NCBI GenBank assembly: GCA_001767495.1
Contig: MELA01000002.1
Location: 1-43,844, forward strand
From: Acidobacteria bacterium RIFCSPLOWO2_12_FULL_65_11
Lineage (GTDB): Bacteria > Acidobacteriota > Vicinamibacteria > Vicinamibacterales > CAVVIG01
DNA length: 43,844 bases
Reading direction: 5' to 3'
A program made the position numbers and the translations under genes. This document shows positions 1 through 8,279 of the stretch, in pieces (within the stretch, counting starts at the first letter, position 1; every line of letters starts with the position of its first letter). Below the pieces are notes generated by a model. It saw only the letters and a program-made list of their open reading frames with translations, had not been told where the DNA came from and made no database searches.

Positions 1-2
1 AG

Positions 3-494
3 TATGTCGGCGTCGATTTTTCAGACGCCTTCGTGCGCGCGGCCGAGCGCCGGCGCGACGCCCATCACATCCGCAACGGCGCCTTCCACTGCGCCGACAT
101 CGTCCCCTTCTGCGCCAGGCATCCCAATGAGTTTGACGCCGGCTTTGCCCTCGACTTCTCGGAGCACATCTACGACGAGCAGTTCCTGCGCATCTTCCGC
201 GCCATCCACGGCGCCCTCAAGCCGGGAGCGCGACTCTACCTGCACACGCCCAATCGCGACTACTTCATGGAGCGCCTCCGCGAGTGGGGCGTCCTCAGGC
301 AGATTGAAGGCCACGTCGCGGTCCGGGACGCCCAAAGGCATCAGGCGCTGCTCGCCGAATGTGGCTTCGCGGACGTCCAAGTCCGTTATCTCCCACATTA
401 TCTATATCCGGCCTCGGCGTTTCACTTCCTCGGCGCCCTGCCCCTCGTCGGCCGGTACTTCCGCGCGCGGCTGTTTCTGACAGCTCGTGCGTGA
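3..494 (+). CDS. SAM-dependent methyltransferase, C-terminal part (5' end outside window)
   Basis: The reading frame is open from the first full codon of the window, so the gene begins upstream and only about 163 C-terminal residues are visible. They fit the second half of a class I methyltransferase of the Methyltransf_11/UbiG type: an acidic pair with a following strand (FSEHIYDEQFLRIF), a helix and strand giving LKPGARLYLHTPNRDY, and the closing segment typical of the fold. The SAM-binding glycine-rich motif would lie outside the window. The substrate cannot be told; such proteins often act in glycan or lipid pathways. The gene ends at a TGA just before a cluster of palindromic repeats. 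Confidence 0.75.
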   Translation, partial: YVGVDFSDAFVRAAERRRDAHHIRNGAFHCADIVPFCARHPNEFDAGFALDFSEHIYDEQFLRIFRAIHGALKPGARLYLHTPNRDYFMERLREWGVLRQIEGHVAVRDAQRHQALLAECGFADVQVRYLPHYLYPASAFHFLGALPLVGRYFRARLFLTARA

Positions 495-501
495 CCGGCC
501 T

Positions 502-670
502 GTCCGCCTGAAGGCGGACACTACAGATTCTGTCGTCGGGTCCGCCTGAAGGTGGACACTACAGATTCTGTCGTCGGGTCCGCCTGAAGGCGGACACTAC
601 GGATTCTGTCGTCGGGTCCGCCTGAAGGCGGACACTACGATTGATGTCGTAGTGTCCGGCTTGAGCCGGA
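502..670. repeat. Cluster of palindromic repeats, four tandem copies plus one inverted copy
   Basis: Four copies of a 23-bp unit (palindrome GTCCGCCTGAAGGCGGAC followed by ACTAC) start at 502, 540, 578 and 616, a period of exactly 38 bp. The 15-bp spacers are nearly identical to one another. A fifth copy in the opposite orientation, with core GTCCGGCTTGAGCCGGAC, closes the cluster at 648-670. The same family recurs singly elsewhere in the window (21634, 27731, 29812, 36160, 43813). It looks like a REP/BIME-type element able to form a hairpin on either strand. Confidence 0.9.
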
Positions 671-753
671 CCCGTTATCATCGTCGTCGTGGAGAAGGTC
701 AACGCCGAGATCATGGCCGTGAACGATCCCCGGGGGGGGAGGAGCGGCGCGCA

Positions 754-2049
754 ATGGCGGCGGGACGCCGGAGGCGTAATGCTGTGAACCTCGCGGCGAT
801 TTCGCTCGTCGCCCTGCTGCTGACGCTCGCCGCGAGCTGCTTCTCCCGCGTCAACGTCGGCGTGCTCGCCATCGTCCTGGCCTGGATCGTCGGCGTCTAT
901 GTCGGCGGCATGCGCATCGAAGAGGTGCTGGCCGGGTTCCCGGCTGCGCTGTTTCTCACCCTTGTCGGCGTCACGATGCTCTTCGCTCAAGCGCAGGCCA
1001 ACGGCACGCTCGATCGGGTGGCCCACCGTGCGGTCGCCCTCTGCCGCGGCGTCACCGGCACCATCCCGCTCATGTTTTTCGCGCTGGCGGCCATGCTCTC
1101 GTCGATCGGCCCCGGCAACATCGCCTCGACCGCGCTCGTCGCCCCGATCGGGATGGCCGCCGCGGGGCGCTACGGCATCTCGGCTTTCCTGATGGCGATG
1201 ATGATCGCCAACGGCGCGAGCGCGGGATCGTTGTCGCCTGTGGCGCCAACCGGCGTCATCGTCAACGGCATTGTGGCCAGACTTGGACTGCCGGACGTGC
1301 GGTGGGCGATCTACGTCAACAACCTCTTCGTGCACGCCGCCATCGCCGTCGGCGGATATCTCCTGCTCGGCGGCTGGCGGCTGTTATCCTCGAGGGCGCA
1401 GGCGCCCGGCGCCACAAACGGCCCGCCAGAGGCGCCCCCGACGAACGGTCCGGACCACAGCCTCGAACCCCGCCACTATCTGACGCTCTCCGTCATCATC
1501 GCGCTCATCGTCGGCGTGGTGGCCATCGACCTGCACGTCGGCATGGGCGCGTTCGCGGGCGCCCTGATTCTGAGCTTCTCGGGGGCCGTGGACAACCGCG
1601 AGGCGGCGAAGCACATTCCGTGGAACGTGATCGTCTTGGTGAGTGGCGTCACGGTGCTCATTGCGCTCATCGAGAAGACCGGCGGTCTGGACCTGTTCAC
1701 CGCCTTCCTCGCGCGCCTGGCGACGCCGTCGACCGTCACCGGCGTGGCGGCGTTTTTCACGGGGCTGATCTCGATCTACAGCAGCACGACGGGCGTCGTG
1801 CTGCCCGCGCTTCTGCCCACCGTGCCGGGGCTGGTCGAGCGGCTCGGCGGCGGCGATGCGATGGCGATCGTCTATTCGATGAACGCAGGCGGGCACCTGG
1901 TGGACGTGTCGCCCCTGTCCACGCTGGGCGCGCTCTGCCTGGCCGCGGCGCCGGAGGGAACCGACGCCCGGAAGCTGTTCAATCAGCTGCTGGCGTGGGG
2001 GCTGTCGATGAGCATCGTCGGGGCCGTCGTCTGCTGGCTGGTGTTCTAG
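754..2049 (+). CDS. MatC/SLC13-type dicarboxylate permease
   Basis: This 431-residue polytopic inner-membrane protein probably carries C4-dicarboxylates or malonate. Its first helix region (LVALLLTLAASCFSRVNVGV) resembles the MatC N-terminal domain, and the rest forms about ten to twelve hydrophobic segments. The paired motifs SSIGPGNIAS and SIYSSTTGVVLPALLPTVPG look like the two re-entrant substrate loops of the SLC13/DASS fold. The ATG at 754 was chosen because a GGAGG-like sequence lies about ten bases upstream; GTG 784 is the alternative. The stop codon TAG lies inside the CTAG target of the IS element that follows, so the coding sequence is undamaged. Substrate is inferred only. Confidence 0.75.
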   Translation: MAAGRRRRNAVNLAAISLVALLLTLAASCFSRVNVGVLAIVLAWIVGVYVGGMRIEEVLAGFPAALFLTLVGVTMLFAQAQANGTLDRVAHRAVALCRGVTGTIPLMFFALAAMLSSIGPGNIASTALVAPIGMAAAGRYGISAFLMAMMIANGASAGSLSPVAPTGVIVNGIVARLGLPDVRWAIYVNNLFVHAAIAVGGYLLLGGWRLLSSRAQAPGATNGPPEAPPTNGPDHSLEPRHYLTLSVIIALIVGVVAIDLHVGMGAFAGALILSFSGAVDNREAAKHIPWNVIVLVSGVTVLIALIEKTGGLDLFTAFLARLATPSTVTGVAAFFTGLISIYSSTTGVVLPALLPTVPGLVERLGGGDAMAIVYSMNAGGHLVDVSPLSTLGALCLAAAPEGTDARKLFNQLLAWGLSMSIVGAVVCWLVF

Positions 2050-3581
2050 GAGCCCGTCCGAGTAATCGTCTGTGACCTGTCGATGATTCCGCTGCGCGCC
2101 AACGCGCCAAACGTACTACACTGCGGGCAATGGCCAAGACCTACCGCCCCTATGTGCCCGAGCAGGATCTGTTGCTGCCGCCGAGCCTGCGGGACTGGTT
2201 GCCGGAGGATCACCTGGCGTATTTCGTGAGCGACTTGATTGATCAGTTGGATCTGTCGGCGATCACGGCGGTCTATGACGACGAGGAACGCGGCTATCCG
2301 CCGTATCACCCGGTCATGCTGACGAAGGTGTTGGTGTACGGCTACTGCGTCGGCGTCTTCTCGTCGCGCCGGATCCAGCGCCGCTTGCTCGAAGACATCC
2401 CGTTCCGGGTCTTGGCCGCGGGCAACGAGCCGGACTTCCGCACGATCGCCGATTTTCGGAAGACGCACCTGACAGCGTTGCAAGGCTTCTTCGAGCAAGT
2501 CCTGCAGATGGCGCGCGAGCTGGGCGCGGCCCGCGTCGGGCGCGTCGCGCTCGATGGGAGCAAGGTCAAAGCCAACGCGTCGAAGCACAAGGCGATGAGT
2601 TACCAGCGGATGGGCGAAAAGCAACGGCAACTGCGTGACGAGGTGACGCAGTTGCTCGCGCAGGCGGAAGCGGCGGACGCCGCCGACGATGCCGAGTACG
2701 GGGCGGATCGGCGCGGCGATGAGCTGCCGGCGGAACTGCAACGCCGCGAGAGTCGGCTGACGCGGATTCGTGCCGCCAAGCGGGCGCTGGAGGCGCGCGC
2801 GAAGGACGAGGCCGCCGCGACGGGGAAACCCGTCGAGTCGGCGAAGCCGGATGCGAACGCCCAATACAACTTCACCGATCCAGAGTCGCGGATCATGAAG
2901 GGGCCCGACGGCTTCGTCCAGGCGTACAACGTGCAGGTCGCGGTGGACGAGCAGCAGTTGATCGTGGGCCAGGCGGTGACGCAGGAGACCAACGACAAGA
3001 AACAGTTGATACCGATGATCACGATCATCGCGGCGCAATCGGGCATCACGCCCACGCAACTCCTCGCCGATGCGGGCTATTGCTCGGACGCGAACTTGGC
3101 CGCGATCGCCGACACCACGATCGACCCCTACATCTCGACACGGAAGCAGAAACATGGCGAGCGACCGGGCCGACCTGGACCCTGTCCTCGTGGCCCACTG
3201 CCGAAGACTGCGACGCGGGTCGACCGCATGTCCCGCAAGTTGCACACGAAGGCCGGCGCGGCCGTCTACGCGGCGCGCAAAGCGATCGTCGAACCCGTGA
3301 TTGGCCAGATCAAGCAGGCGCGGGGCTTCCGGCAATTCTTGTTGCGTGGGATCGAGAAGGTGCAAGGGGAATGGTCGCTCGTGTGCACGACACACAACAT
3401 TCTGAAGTTGTATCGACTCTACGGATGATCGGAAGGCCGACGCGCTCCTCGGGCTCGCCGCGTGCGCAGGACGCCGGTCACGCGTCGCCATCACCGAGGT
3501 CGGCCCCAGCATCGCCCGTCGACATCGTGGGCGCGCAGCACGAGGTAATGTGACCATCACCACGATTACTCGGACGGGCTC
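2050..3581 (+). mobile_element. Complete IS1182-family insertion sequence
   Basis: The 1,532-bp element has perfect 20-bp terminal inverted repeats: left end GAGCCCGTCCGAGTAATCGT (2050-2069), and its reverse complement at 3562-3581. CTAG stands immediately outside both ends (2046-2049 and 3582-3585), consistent with a 4-bp target duplication of a palindromic site. One intact transposase gene fills most of it; about 150 bp between the transposase stop and the right end is non-coding. Perfect repeats and an open transposase frame suggest a recent insertion that may still be mobile. Confidence 0.93.
2130..3428 (+). CDS. IS1182-family DDE transposase
   Basis: This 432-residue transposase catalyses movement of the surrounding IS. 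The N-terminal domain (residues 1-120, with YRPYVPEQDLLLPPSLRDWL and FRTIADFR) is the DUF772-like domain of this family. The DDE catalytic core then starts with VALDGSKVKANASKHK (first Asp), continues with QLLADAGYCSD (second Asp) and ends with AIVEPVIGQIKQARGFRQF (Glu). A charged coiled stretch at about residues 165-240 separates the first Asp from the rest. The length is slightly below the usual 450-500 residues, with no frameshift or internal stop. The start lies 80 bp inside the left inverted repeat. Function is clear; the exact subgroup is not. Confidence 0.93.
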   Translation: MAKTYRPYVPEQDLLLPPSLRDWLPEDHLAYFVSDLIDQLDLSAITAVYDDEERGYPPYHPVMLTKVLVYGYCVGVFSSRRIQRRLLEDIPFRVLAAGNEPDFRTIADFRKTHLTALQGFFEQVLQMARELGAARVGRVALDGSKVKANASKHKAMSYQRMGEKQRQLRDEVTQLLAQAEAADAADDAEYGADRRGDELPAELQRRESRLTRIRAAKRALEARAKDEAAATGKPVESAKPDANAQYNFTDPESRIMKGPDGFVQAYNVQVAVDEQQLIVGQAVTQETNDKKQLIPMITIIAAQSGITPTQLLADAGYCSDANLAAIADTTIDPYISTRKQKHGERPGRPGPCPRGPLPKTATRVDRMSRKLHTKAGAAVYAARKAIVEPVIGQIKQARGFRQFLLRGIEKVQGEWSLVCTTHNILKLYRLYG

Positions 3582-3603
3582 CTAGCCGTTACGCCCGCCC
3601 TCG

Positions 3604-4566
3604 CTATCGAGCGGCTGCAATCTCGTCGTAGTACCGACCGATGCTGGGGAGCCAGGCCGTGGTGCTCACCGAATTGTCCCAACCAAGGTCCGCCAGTCCC
3701 AGCTGGGTCCTGGCCTGCGCGAGCGTTTGCAGTTGGTCCTTGGGGACGTTGCGACGGACCAGGTCGCGCATGCGCTCGTTCATCGTCTCGAAACGGACCT
3801 TGTACGCGCGGACCTCGTCTTTCGTCATCACGCGGCCGTGCCCTGGAATCAGCGTGTCGAAGTCGATCGCGAGCAGCTTGTCGATCGTCTTGACGAACTC
3901 AAGGGCGCTGCCGCCACCGGCGTAGTCGGTGACCGGCATGCCGTCGATGATCAGATCGCCCGCATGCACCGCCTTGAGATCGGGAAAGTAGATCACCGTA
4001 TCGCCATTGGTGTGTCCTCGGCCGAGATAGAGCAACTGGACCTCGACACCCCCCAAGTGCACCGCCGCCTCATCGGCAAACACGATGTTGGGCTCGCCGG
4101 GCTGCTTGATTCTGAGGAAGTTCGCCCTGATGTTCTTGTGGGCGATGATGTCGATCCCCATTTCCCGGATGTTGGCGTTGCCGCTCGCATGGTCGCCATG
4201 ATGGTGGCTATTGAGGAGGTACCGGACCGGCAACGGCGTCACGCTCTTCAAGCGGTCGAGCACGTCGGCGACGTTCTCGGGGTACTTGTCATCGATCAGG
4301 ATCACGCCGGCCGGCGTGATGCGCGCGGCCACGTCGCCAGGCTCGTGAATCAACCCATCGTCGGGACCGTTGGGGCGGCAGCCGCGCGTGCCGCACGCAA
4401 GAAAGGGCCCCCGGATGACGTACAGGCCGTCCTTCACCTGCTCCACACGCATCGGCCCCAGGGTCAGTCTCTCGACGTTCTGCCTCAGCGGGAACTGCTG
4501 AGAGAACACGGCGGCGGTCAGCGCGGCGACGGTGGCGAGGGTAGCGAGCGCGAGTGACTTTCGCAT
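3604..4566 (-). CDS. Secreted metallo-beta-lactamase-fold hydrolase
   Basis: This 320-residue protein begins with a Sec signal peptide (MRKSLALATLATVAALTAAV). The mature part has the binuclear-zinc signature NSHHHGDHASGN, a downstream GRGHTNGD histidine, HAGDLIID and the final IPGHGRV histidine, so the active site looks complete. The layout resembles the periplasmic quinoprotein-relay/SoxH-like branch rather than a resistance beta-lactamase; the substrate is unknown. The ATG at 4566 is preferred over an in-frame TTG at 4587 because a GAGGA-type ribosome site lies just upstream. It follows the cyclase-family gene by 17 bp on the same strand, so the two are probably co-transcribed. Confidence 0.8.
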   Translation of the reverse strand: MRKSLALATLATVAALTAAVFSQQFPLRQNVERLTLGPMRVEQVKDGLYVIRGPFLACGTRGCRPNGPDDGLIHEPGDVAARITPAGVILIDDKYPENVADVLDRLKSVTPLPVRYLLNSHHHGDHASGNANIREMGIDIIAHKNIRANFLRIKQPGEPNIVFADEAAVHLGGVEVQLLYLGRGHTNGDTVIYFPDLKAVHAGDLIIDGMPVTDYAGGGSALEFVKTIDKLLAIDFDTLIPGHGRVMTKDEVRAYKVRFETMNERMRDLVRRNVPKDQLQTLAQARTQLGLADLGWDNSVSTTAWLPSIGRYYDEIAAAR

Positions 4567-4583
4567 GACTTCCTCAGTGCCCT

Positions 4584-5612
4584 TCAAAACATGGCGAGCG
4601 GATTGACCGGAAACCCCGTGCTGCCCTGCGCCGGCACCGGCGCGACGACGAGCAGGAACTCCCAGCGGTTGAGCCGCGCGGCCGTTTCGGCCAGGCGCGT
4701 CAGGTCGACGCCGTCGATCAAGTACGTACCCAACGCGACGAGCGTCAGCCGATGGCCCGCGTGCCCGTCGTCAGGAATCGACAAGACGCCGCTCGTGACC
4801 GCCACACCTCGCGTCTTCATCCAGGGCACGACTGAGAGGTCGAAGCCTCGCGCGCCGCCCCCGCCCGCTCTGGCACCGGCGGCCGCCGGTGGCGCCGGGT
4901 TGTACGCAAACAGCGCATCGCCGGCCGACACCCTGATGCCGGTCTGCCGTTCCCAGGCCTCAATGTCTTCCGGATAGATCCGCGTCGCCGCCGGGTCGCG
5001 CGGCGTCGTGGTCCTGAGGCGCGTCATGTCCACAAGGATCCCGCGCGTGACGATGCCTTCCTTGAGGTTGTCGAGGCTGTCTCTCGTGCAGCCGTTGTCC
5101 TGATTGACGGCTTCGATGGCGTAGCCGTTGTACAGCTTCTCGTTCCAGCTGTAGTGGCAGAGTGCGTCGAGATGCGTGAGGAGCCCACCGTGGACGGCAA
5201 ACTCCTGGATGTCGCTGCTGTACCTGTCGTTGCCGCGCTTGTCGCCCTTCGGGAAGGTCCGGAACCGCATCTCGTAGTACGCCACGCCGCTCGGTTTACT
5301 GTCAGCCCTGATCTCGGCGTCCTTCTGCTGCAGCGCGACCGTCCGCTCGAGCGACACGACCGTGCCGGTCCTGGCGAGCGCCATGGCCTGGCGCTTCTTC
5401 TCCGGCGTGACCAGATTGAGCGAGCCGAGCTGGTCGTCCTGCCCCCAGCGGCCCCAGTTGGACAGCTCGCTCATCCAGCGCTCGACGGTGTCTTTGGTGA
5501 TCACCGCGCGCGCGCCAGACGCAGCCGGTTGCTGCGTGCGTACGGCGACGTCTCCGAGCGCCGTGACGACGAGCGCCACCCCAAGGCCGGCTGTCAGCAT
5601 TCGAGATTTCAT
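4584..5612 (-). CDS. Secreted cyclase-family (kynurenine formamidase-like) metal hydrolase
   Basis: The protein has 342 residues with a cleavable signal peptide (MKSRMLTAGLGVALVVTALG). It belongs to the cyclase family (PF04199) by the metal-binding signature HGGLLTHLDALCHY, a variant of the family HxGTHxDxPxH motif in which Thr-His-x-Asp is kept. WGRWGQDDQLGSLNLVTPEKK at the N-terminus is typical of the long, secreted members of this family. They hydrolyse amide or lactone bonds, but the substrate here is unknown. The start at ATG 5612 has GAGGT close upstream. It lies between a metallo-hydrolase and a dehydrogenase on the same strand, which suggests a small periplasmic catabolic set. Confidence 0.8.
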   Translation of the reverse strand: MKSRMLTAGLGVALVVTALGDVAVRTQQPAASGARAVITKDTVERWMSELSNWGRWGQDDQLGSLNLVTPEKKRQAMALARTGTVVSLERTVALQQKDAEIRADSKPSGVAYYEMRFRTFPKGDKRGNDRYSSDIQEFAVHGGLLTHLDALCHYSWNEKLYNGYAIEAVNQDNGCTRDSLDNLKEGIVTRGILVDMTRLRTTTPRDPAATRIYPEDIEAWERQTGIRVSAGDALFAYNPAPPAAAGARAGGGGARGFDLSVVPWMKTRGVAVTSGVLSIPDDGHAGHRLTLVALGTYLIDGVDLTRLAETAARLNRWEFLLVVAPVPAQGSTGFPVNPLAMF

Positions 5613-5666
5613 GATCGTGACCTCGGGAGTCGACCTCGCCGCGCTCCCCAACCGAGAGACTGACTG

Positions 5667-7075
5667 TTAACCGAACGTGACGACCGATGCCACGGTCGTC
5701 CGATCGGCGGCCGCCTGCAGCGCCTCACGCACCCGATCGAGCGGGAAGAGCGCGGTGGCGATCGACTTGGCGTCGAACTGCTTGTTCTCGATCAGCCGCA
5801 CGAACATCGGGATGTCGCGCTTGGTGTTCACGCCGGCGAAATTGCCGCCGGCCTGCTGCTTGGTGCCGTTCGACCAGGCACCAGCCGGGAACGTCACGGT
5901 GGTTCCCGCCGGATGCCCGACGCCGCTCGTCCTAATCCATCCGCCCGGAGGACACAGCTGCCACGCCTGCAGGAGCACACCGGCGCCGGTCGGATCCGGT
6001 CCTTTCTCGGTCTTGGGCGCGAAGCGGTCGCCGCCCACGGCCTCGATGACGAAGTCGGGGCCGTCGGCCGCTGGTCCTCTGCCCCCGGCAAACGCACGGT
6101 CCGTTTCTCCCGTCGTCATCGTTCTGAGCTTCGCCACCAGATTGGCGGGATCGACGTTTGGATCGACGACCGCCGTCGCGCCGAGCTTGAGCGCCAGATC
6201 GCGGCGATACGCGATCGGCTCGACGGCGATGATCTTCGACGCGGCCATGATGCGCGCGCCCTGAATCGCGCTCAATCCGACCGGCCCTGCGCCGAAGACA
6301 ACGACGTTTGAGCCGGCTTCGATCGGCACGCGCATCATCGCCATGCCGAGACCGGTTGTCGCGACGCAGGACAGCAGCGACAGCTCGGCCGCGTTGTAGT
6401 CGCTGAAGATCGGCACGGTCTGTTCTTCCCAGGCCACCATCAGCTCGGCAAACGCACCGAGGTTGCCGTTGACGGGCGACCCGTCCGAGAGGCGAGCCAT
6501 GGGCAGCAGCGGTCGATTGACGCCCGACTGGCACCGGTCGGCCTTCCCGTGCAGGCAGTTGTAGCACTCGCCGCACTGCGCGGTGACCGGCACAATCACA
6601 CGATCGCCAATCTGGACGCGCTTCACCATCGTCCCGACTGCCTCGACAATCCCGACGCCGCCGTGGCCGACAGTCGCGGCGTTGCGGACGTTGGGATTCG
6701 GCGGGGCGCCCCCGGCGCGGGCGCAGCTGGCGGGACCGGTGAGAGCGCATTGACAATCGTGTAGCAGGCCTGAGCCGCCTGCATGCGGATGACGACTTGC
6801 CGCGGCTGAATCGGCAGCAAGGTCAACGTCTCGACGGTCGTCTTGGCGAAGTCAGCGCTGCGGACGTAGGCGCGGAACCTCGTGCCCGCCATGCTCCTGC
6901 CGCTCGACTGCGCGGCTCCAGCCGCTGGGGCCTGTGCGAACGCCGCGCCGCCACCGAGCATCGCCGCGCCACCGACCACCGCGGCCGCGCCCTGCTTGAA
7001 CAGGTCTCGCCGGGACACTGGCTGCCCCGGCTGCTCCACGCCATTCAATTCATCATCGTATGGGTTGATGGACAT
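5667..7075 (-). pseudogene. Tat-exported zinc alcohol dehydrogenase, split by a frameshift
   Basis: Two adjoining minus-strand frames together make one medium-chain, zinc-dependent alcohol dehydrogenase. The N-terminal frame starts at ATG 7075 behind a strong GGAGG site and has a twin-arginine signal (SRRDLFKQGAAAVVGG) and the first strands (LPIQPRQVVIRMQAAQACY). The second frame contains GHGGVGIVEAVG, the structural-zinc cysteines CGECYNCLHGKADRC, the NAD-binding GAGPVGL and the C-terminal domain. The frames change somewhere in about 6700-6740, inside a run of C and G bases, so one missing or extra base explains the break. It may be a true inactivation or an assembly error. The combined product would be about 460 residues. 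Confidence 0.8.
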
Positions 7076-7103
7076 GCCTCGCCTCCTCCAGCGTTCGGTC
7101 GGA

Positions 7104-7132
7104 AGTATTGACCCCGCGCGAGAACGTGTCAA
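7104..7132 (-). promoter_or_regulatory. Sigma-70-type promoter of the alcohol dehydrogenase gene
   Basis: On the minus strand a perfect -35 hexamer TTGACA (7132-7127) is followed after exactly 17 bp by AATACT (7109-7104), and the start codon lies about 28 bp further on. The first five bases of the -35 box are inside the 14-bp target duplication of the neighbouring mobile element, so the element inserted right at this promoter yet left the hexamer complete. Confidence 0.65.
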
Positions 7133-7141
7133 GCAGAGGCC
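7128..7141 (+). repeat. Left target-site duplication of the Cas1 element
   Basis: GTCAAGCAGAGGCC lies directly outside the left terminal repeat and recurs exactly outside the right one (12401-12414). The next base (G) also agrees, so the duplication is 14 or 15 bp. Confidence 0.9.
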
Positions 7142-7181
7142 GGGGTAATAGGAGGCACCCCCGCGTACGGACCCCACCCCC
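7142..7181 (+). repeat. Left terminal inverted repeat of the Cas1 element
   Basis: It starts GGGGTAATAGGAGGCACCCC and continues through a GC-rich stretch ending in ACCCCACCCCC. It matches the reverse complement of 12361-12400 at 39 of 40 positions; position 27 is C here and A in the right copy. Confidence 0.92.
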
Positions 7182-7460
7182 TCTGCGCGCGGCGCTCGGC
7201 GTTCGTGCGCGCATCCGCGTGCCTGCTTGCGGTTGAGATTATTGCGCCCATACTTGCGTGCGCGCGTGCATTTCTCCGCGCACGGTGTGCGCACAGCCGC
7301 ACATTGAATCCGACCCGCCGCCGCACTACACTGCGCAGCGTCCCGGCTTGTGGCGTGGAAGGCGTGAGCTGACCATGATCATTGTTTCGCTTGGGGTGCT
7401 CCGCGCGGAACCGGCTCAGGTCCAGGCCTCGGCGAACGAACGTTTTGCGAGGGAGGCTGA

Positions 7461-8078
7461 ATGAAAAGGCACTATCTCCAAGGGATCCCACTCCTGCTGT
7501 TGCTCAGCGCCTGCGCTTCCTACGCGGTGCGCACCGTACCCATCAACGTTCCAACCGCATATCCCAACAAATCGATCGTGGGCGAGCTGACGTTTGTCGC
7601 CGACGTATATGGAACAGCGGCGAAGTACCGGTCTGTCTTCGACACCATTCCGAGTTACGAGCGAGGCTATCTCGGCGTGAACCTGATCTTCTTCAACGAC
7701 TCTGGCAACACAGTGTCCGTGGACCCAAGTGCCATCACGTGCACAACGCGGAGCGGCACCATCATTGACCACGTTCCGGCAACTCAGGTCGCCGAACAGG
7801 TGCTTCGCTCAACGACTGGTCGGTACTTCGCTGGTGGGGTCATCGCGGCAGGTTCTAGCAAAGGCGCAAACGACAGAATCCGGGGTGACTTTGCGGCAAA
7901 AGCACTCAAAGCTCGGGACCTGCCGCCAGGCAGTCGTAGTCAGGGCTTCGTCTTCTTCTCTAACGTCGAACCGCTGCAGACTCTGACCATTCGCGGAATC
8001 AGAAACGCTGGTGACGGAACCTCAATCGCTGTGGATATTTCGATGCCCATTATCCCATTGTACAGGCCGGTTAGCTAA
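7461..8078 (+). CDS. Hypothetical lipoprotein carried on the Cas1 element
   Basis: This 205-residue protein has a lipoprotein signal peptide, MKRHYLQGIPLLLLLSAC, with the lipobox Leu-Ser-Ala-Cys at residues 15-18, so it should be lipid-anchored. The rest is a soluble domain rich in beta-strand (VGELTFVADVYGTAAKYR, GYLGVNLIFFNDSGNTVSVDPSAITC), ending SMPIIPLYRPVS. No family was recognised. The ATG at 7461 follows GGGAGG at the right distance. About 280 bp between the left terminal repeat and this gene is non-coding apart from an unconvincing 29-codon frame ending in an ATGA overlap with this start. It is the first cargo gene of the element. Confidence 0.7.
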   Translation: MKRHYLQGIPLLLLLSACASYAVRTVPINVPTAYPNKSIVGELTFVADVYGTAAKYRSVFDTIPSYERGYLGVNLIFFNDSGNTVSVDPSAITCTTRSGTIIDHVPATQVAEQVLRSTTGRYFAGGVIAAGSSKGANDRIRGDFAAKALKARDLPPGSRSQGFVFFSNVEPLQTLTIRGIRNAGDGTSIAVDISMPIIPLYRPVS

Positions 8079-8126
8079 GTTAACGTCTCCAGTTAACGAG
8101 TGAAATCACGATAGGAAACTTCACCC

Positions 8127-8279
8127 ATGAAAGCCTGCCCCTCCTGCGCCGAGAACATCCAAGACGCTGCGGGGCGTTCCCAGACACAGCCGAGGGGTCG
8201 GCTGAAAATGGAAATCCCGGCTGATGCCGTTATTTGGCCGGAGCCTCGCAAAGTGCCGCTGACTCAACTCAACCCCCTC
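8127..8279 (+). pseudogene. Beginning of a zinc-ribbon protein, cut after about 15 residues
   Basis: The reading frame of the next lipoprotein extends upstream to an ATG at 8127 with the peptide MKACPSCAENIQDAA. This closely resembles the opening of common small zinc-ribbon membrane proteins, which continue with a second Cys-x-x-Cys pair. Here that second pair is absent and the frame runs through unrelated residues (GRSQTQPRGRLKMEIP) before reaching the lipoprotein's signal peptide. I read it as the head of a gene joined to other DNA by a deletion or insertion, not as the true N-terminus of the lipoprotein. Confidence 0.45.

Noticed and set aside
502-638. Regular 38-bp repeat array as a CRISPR
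   Set aside because: The intervals between repeats are nearly identical instead of unique spacers, and the unit is a palindrome found singly elsewhere.
2046-3563. Long 505-residue frame on the minus strand of the IS element
   Set aside because: It is the antisense shadow of the transposase, with Arg/His/Asp-rich low-information sequence; the plus-strand protein has full family motifs.
7375-7464. 29-codon frame overlapping the first lipoprotein start
   Set aside because: No ribosome site or recognisable motif; it probably arises by chance despite the ATGA overlap.
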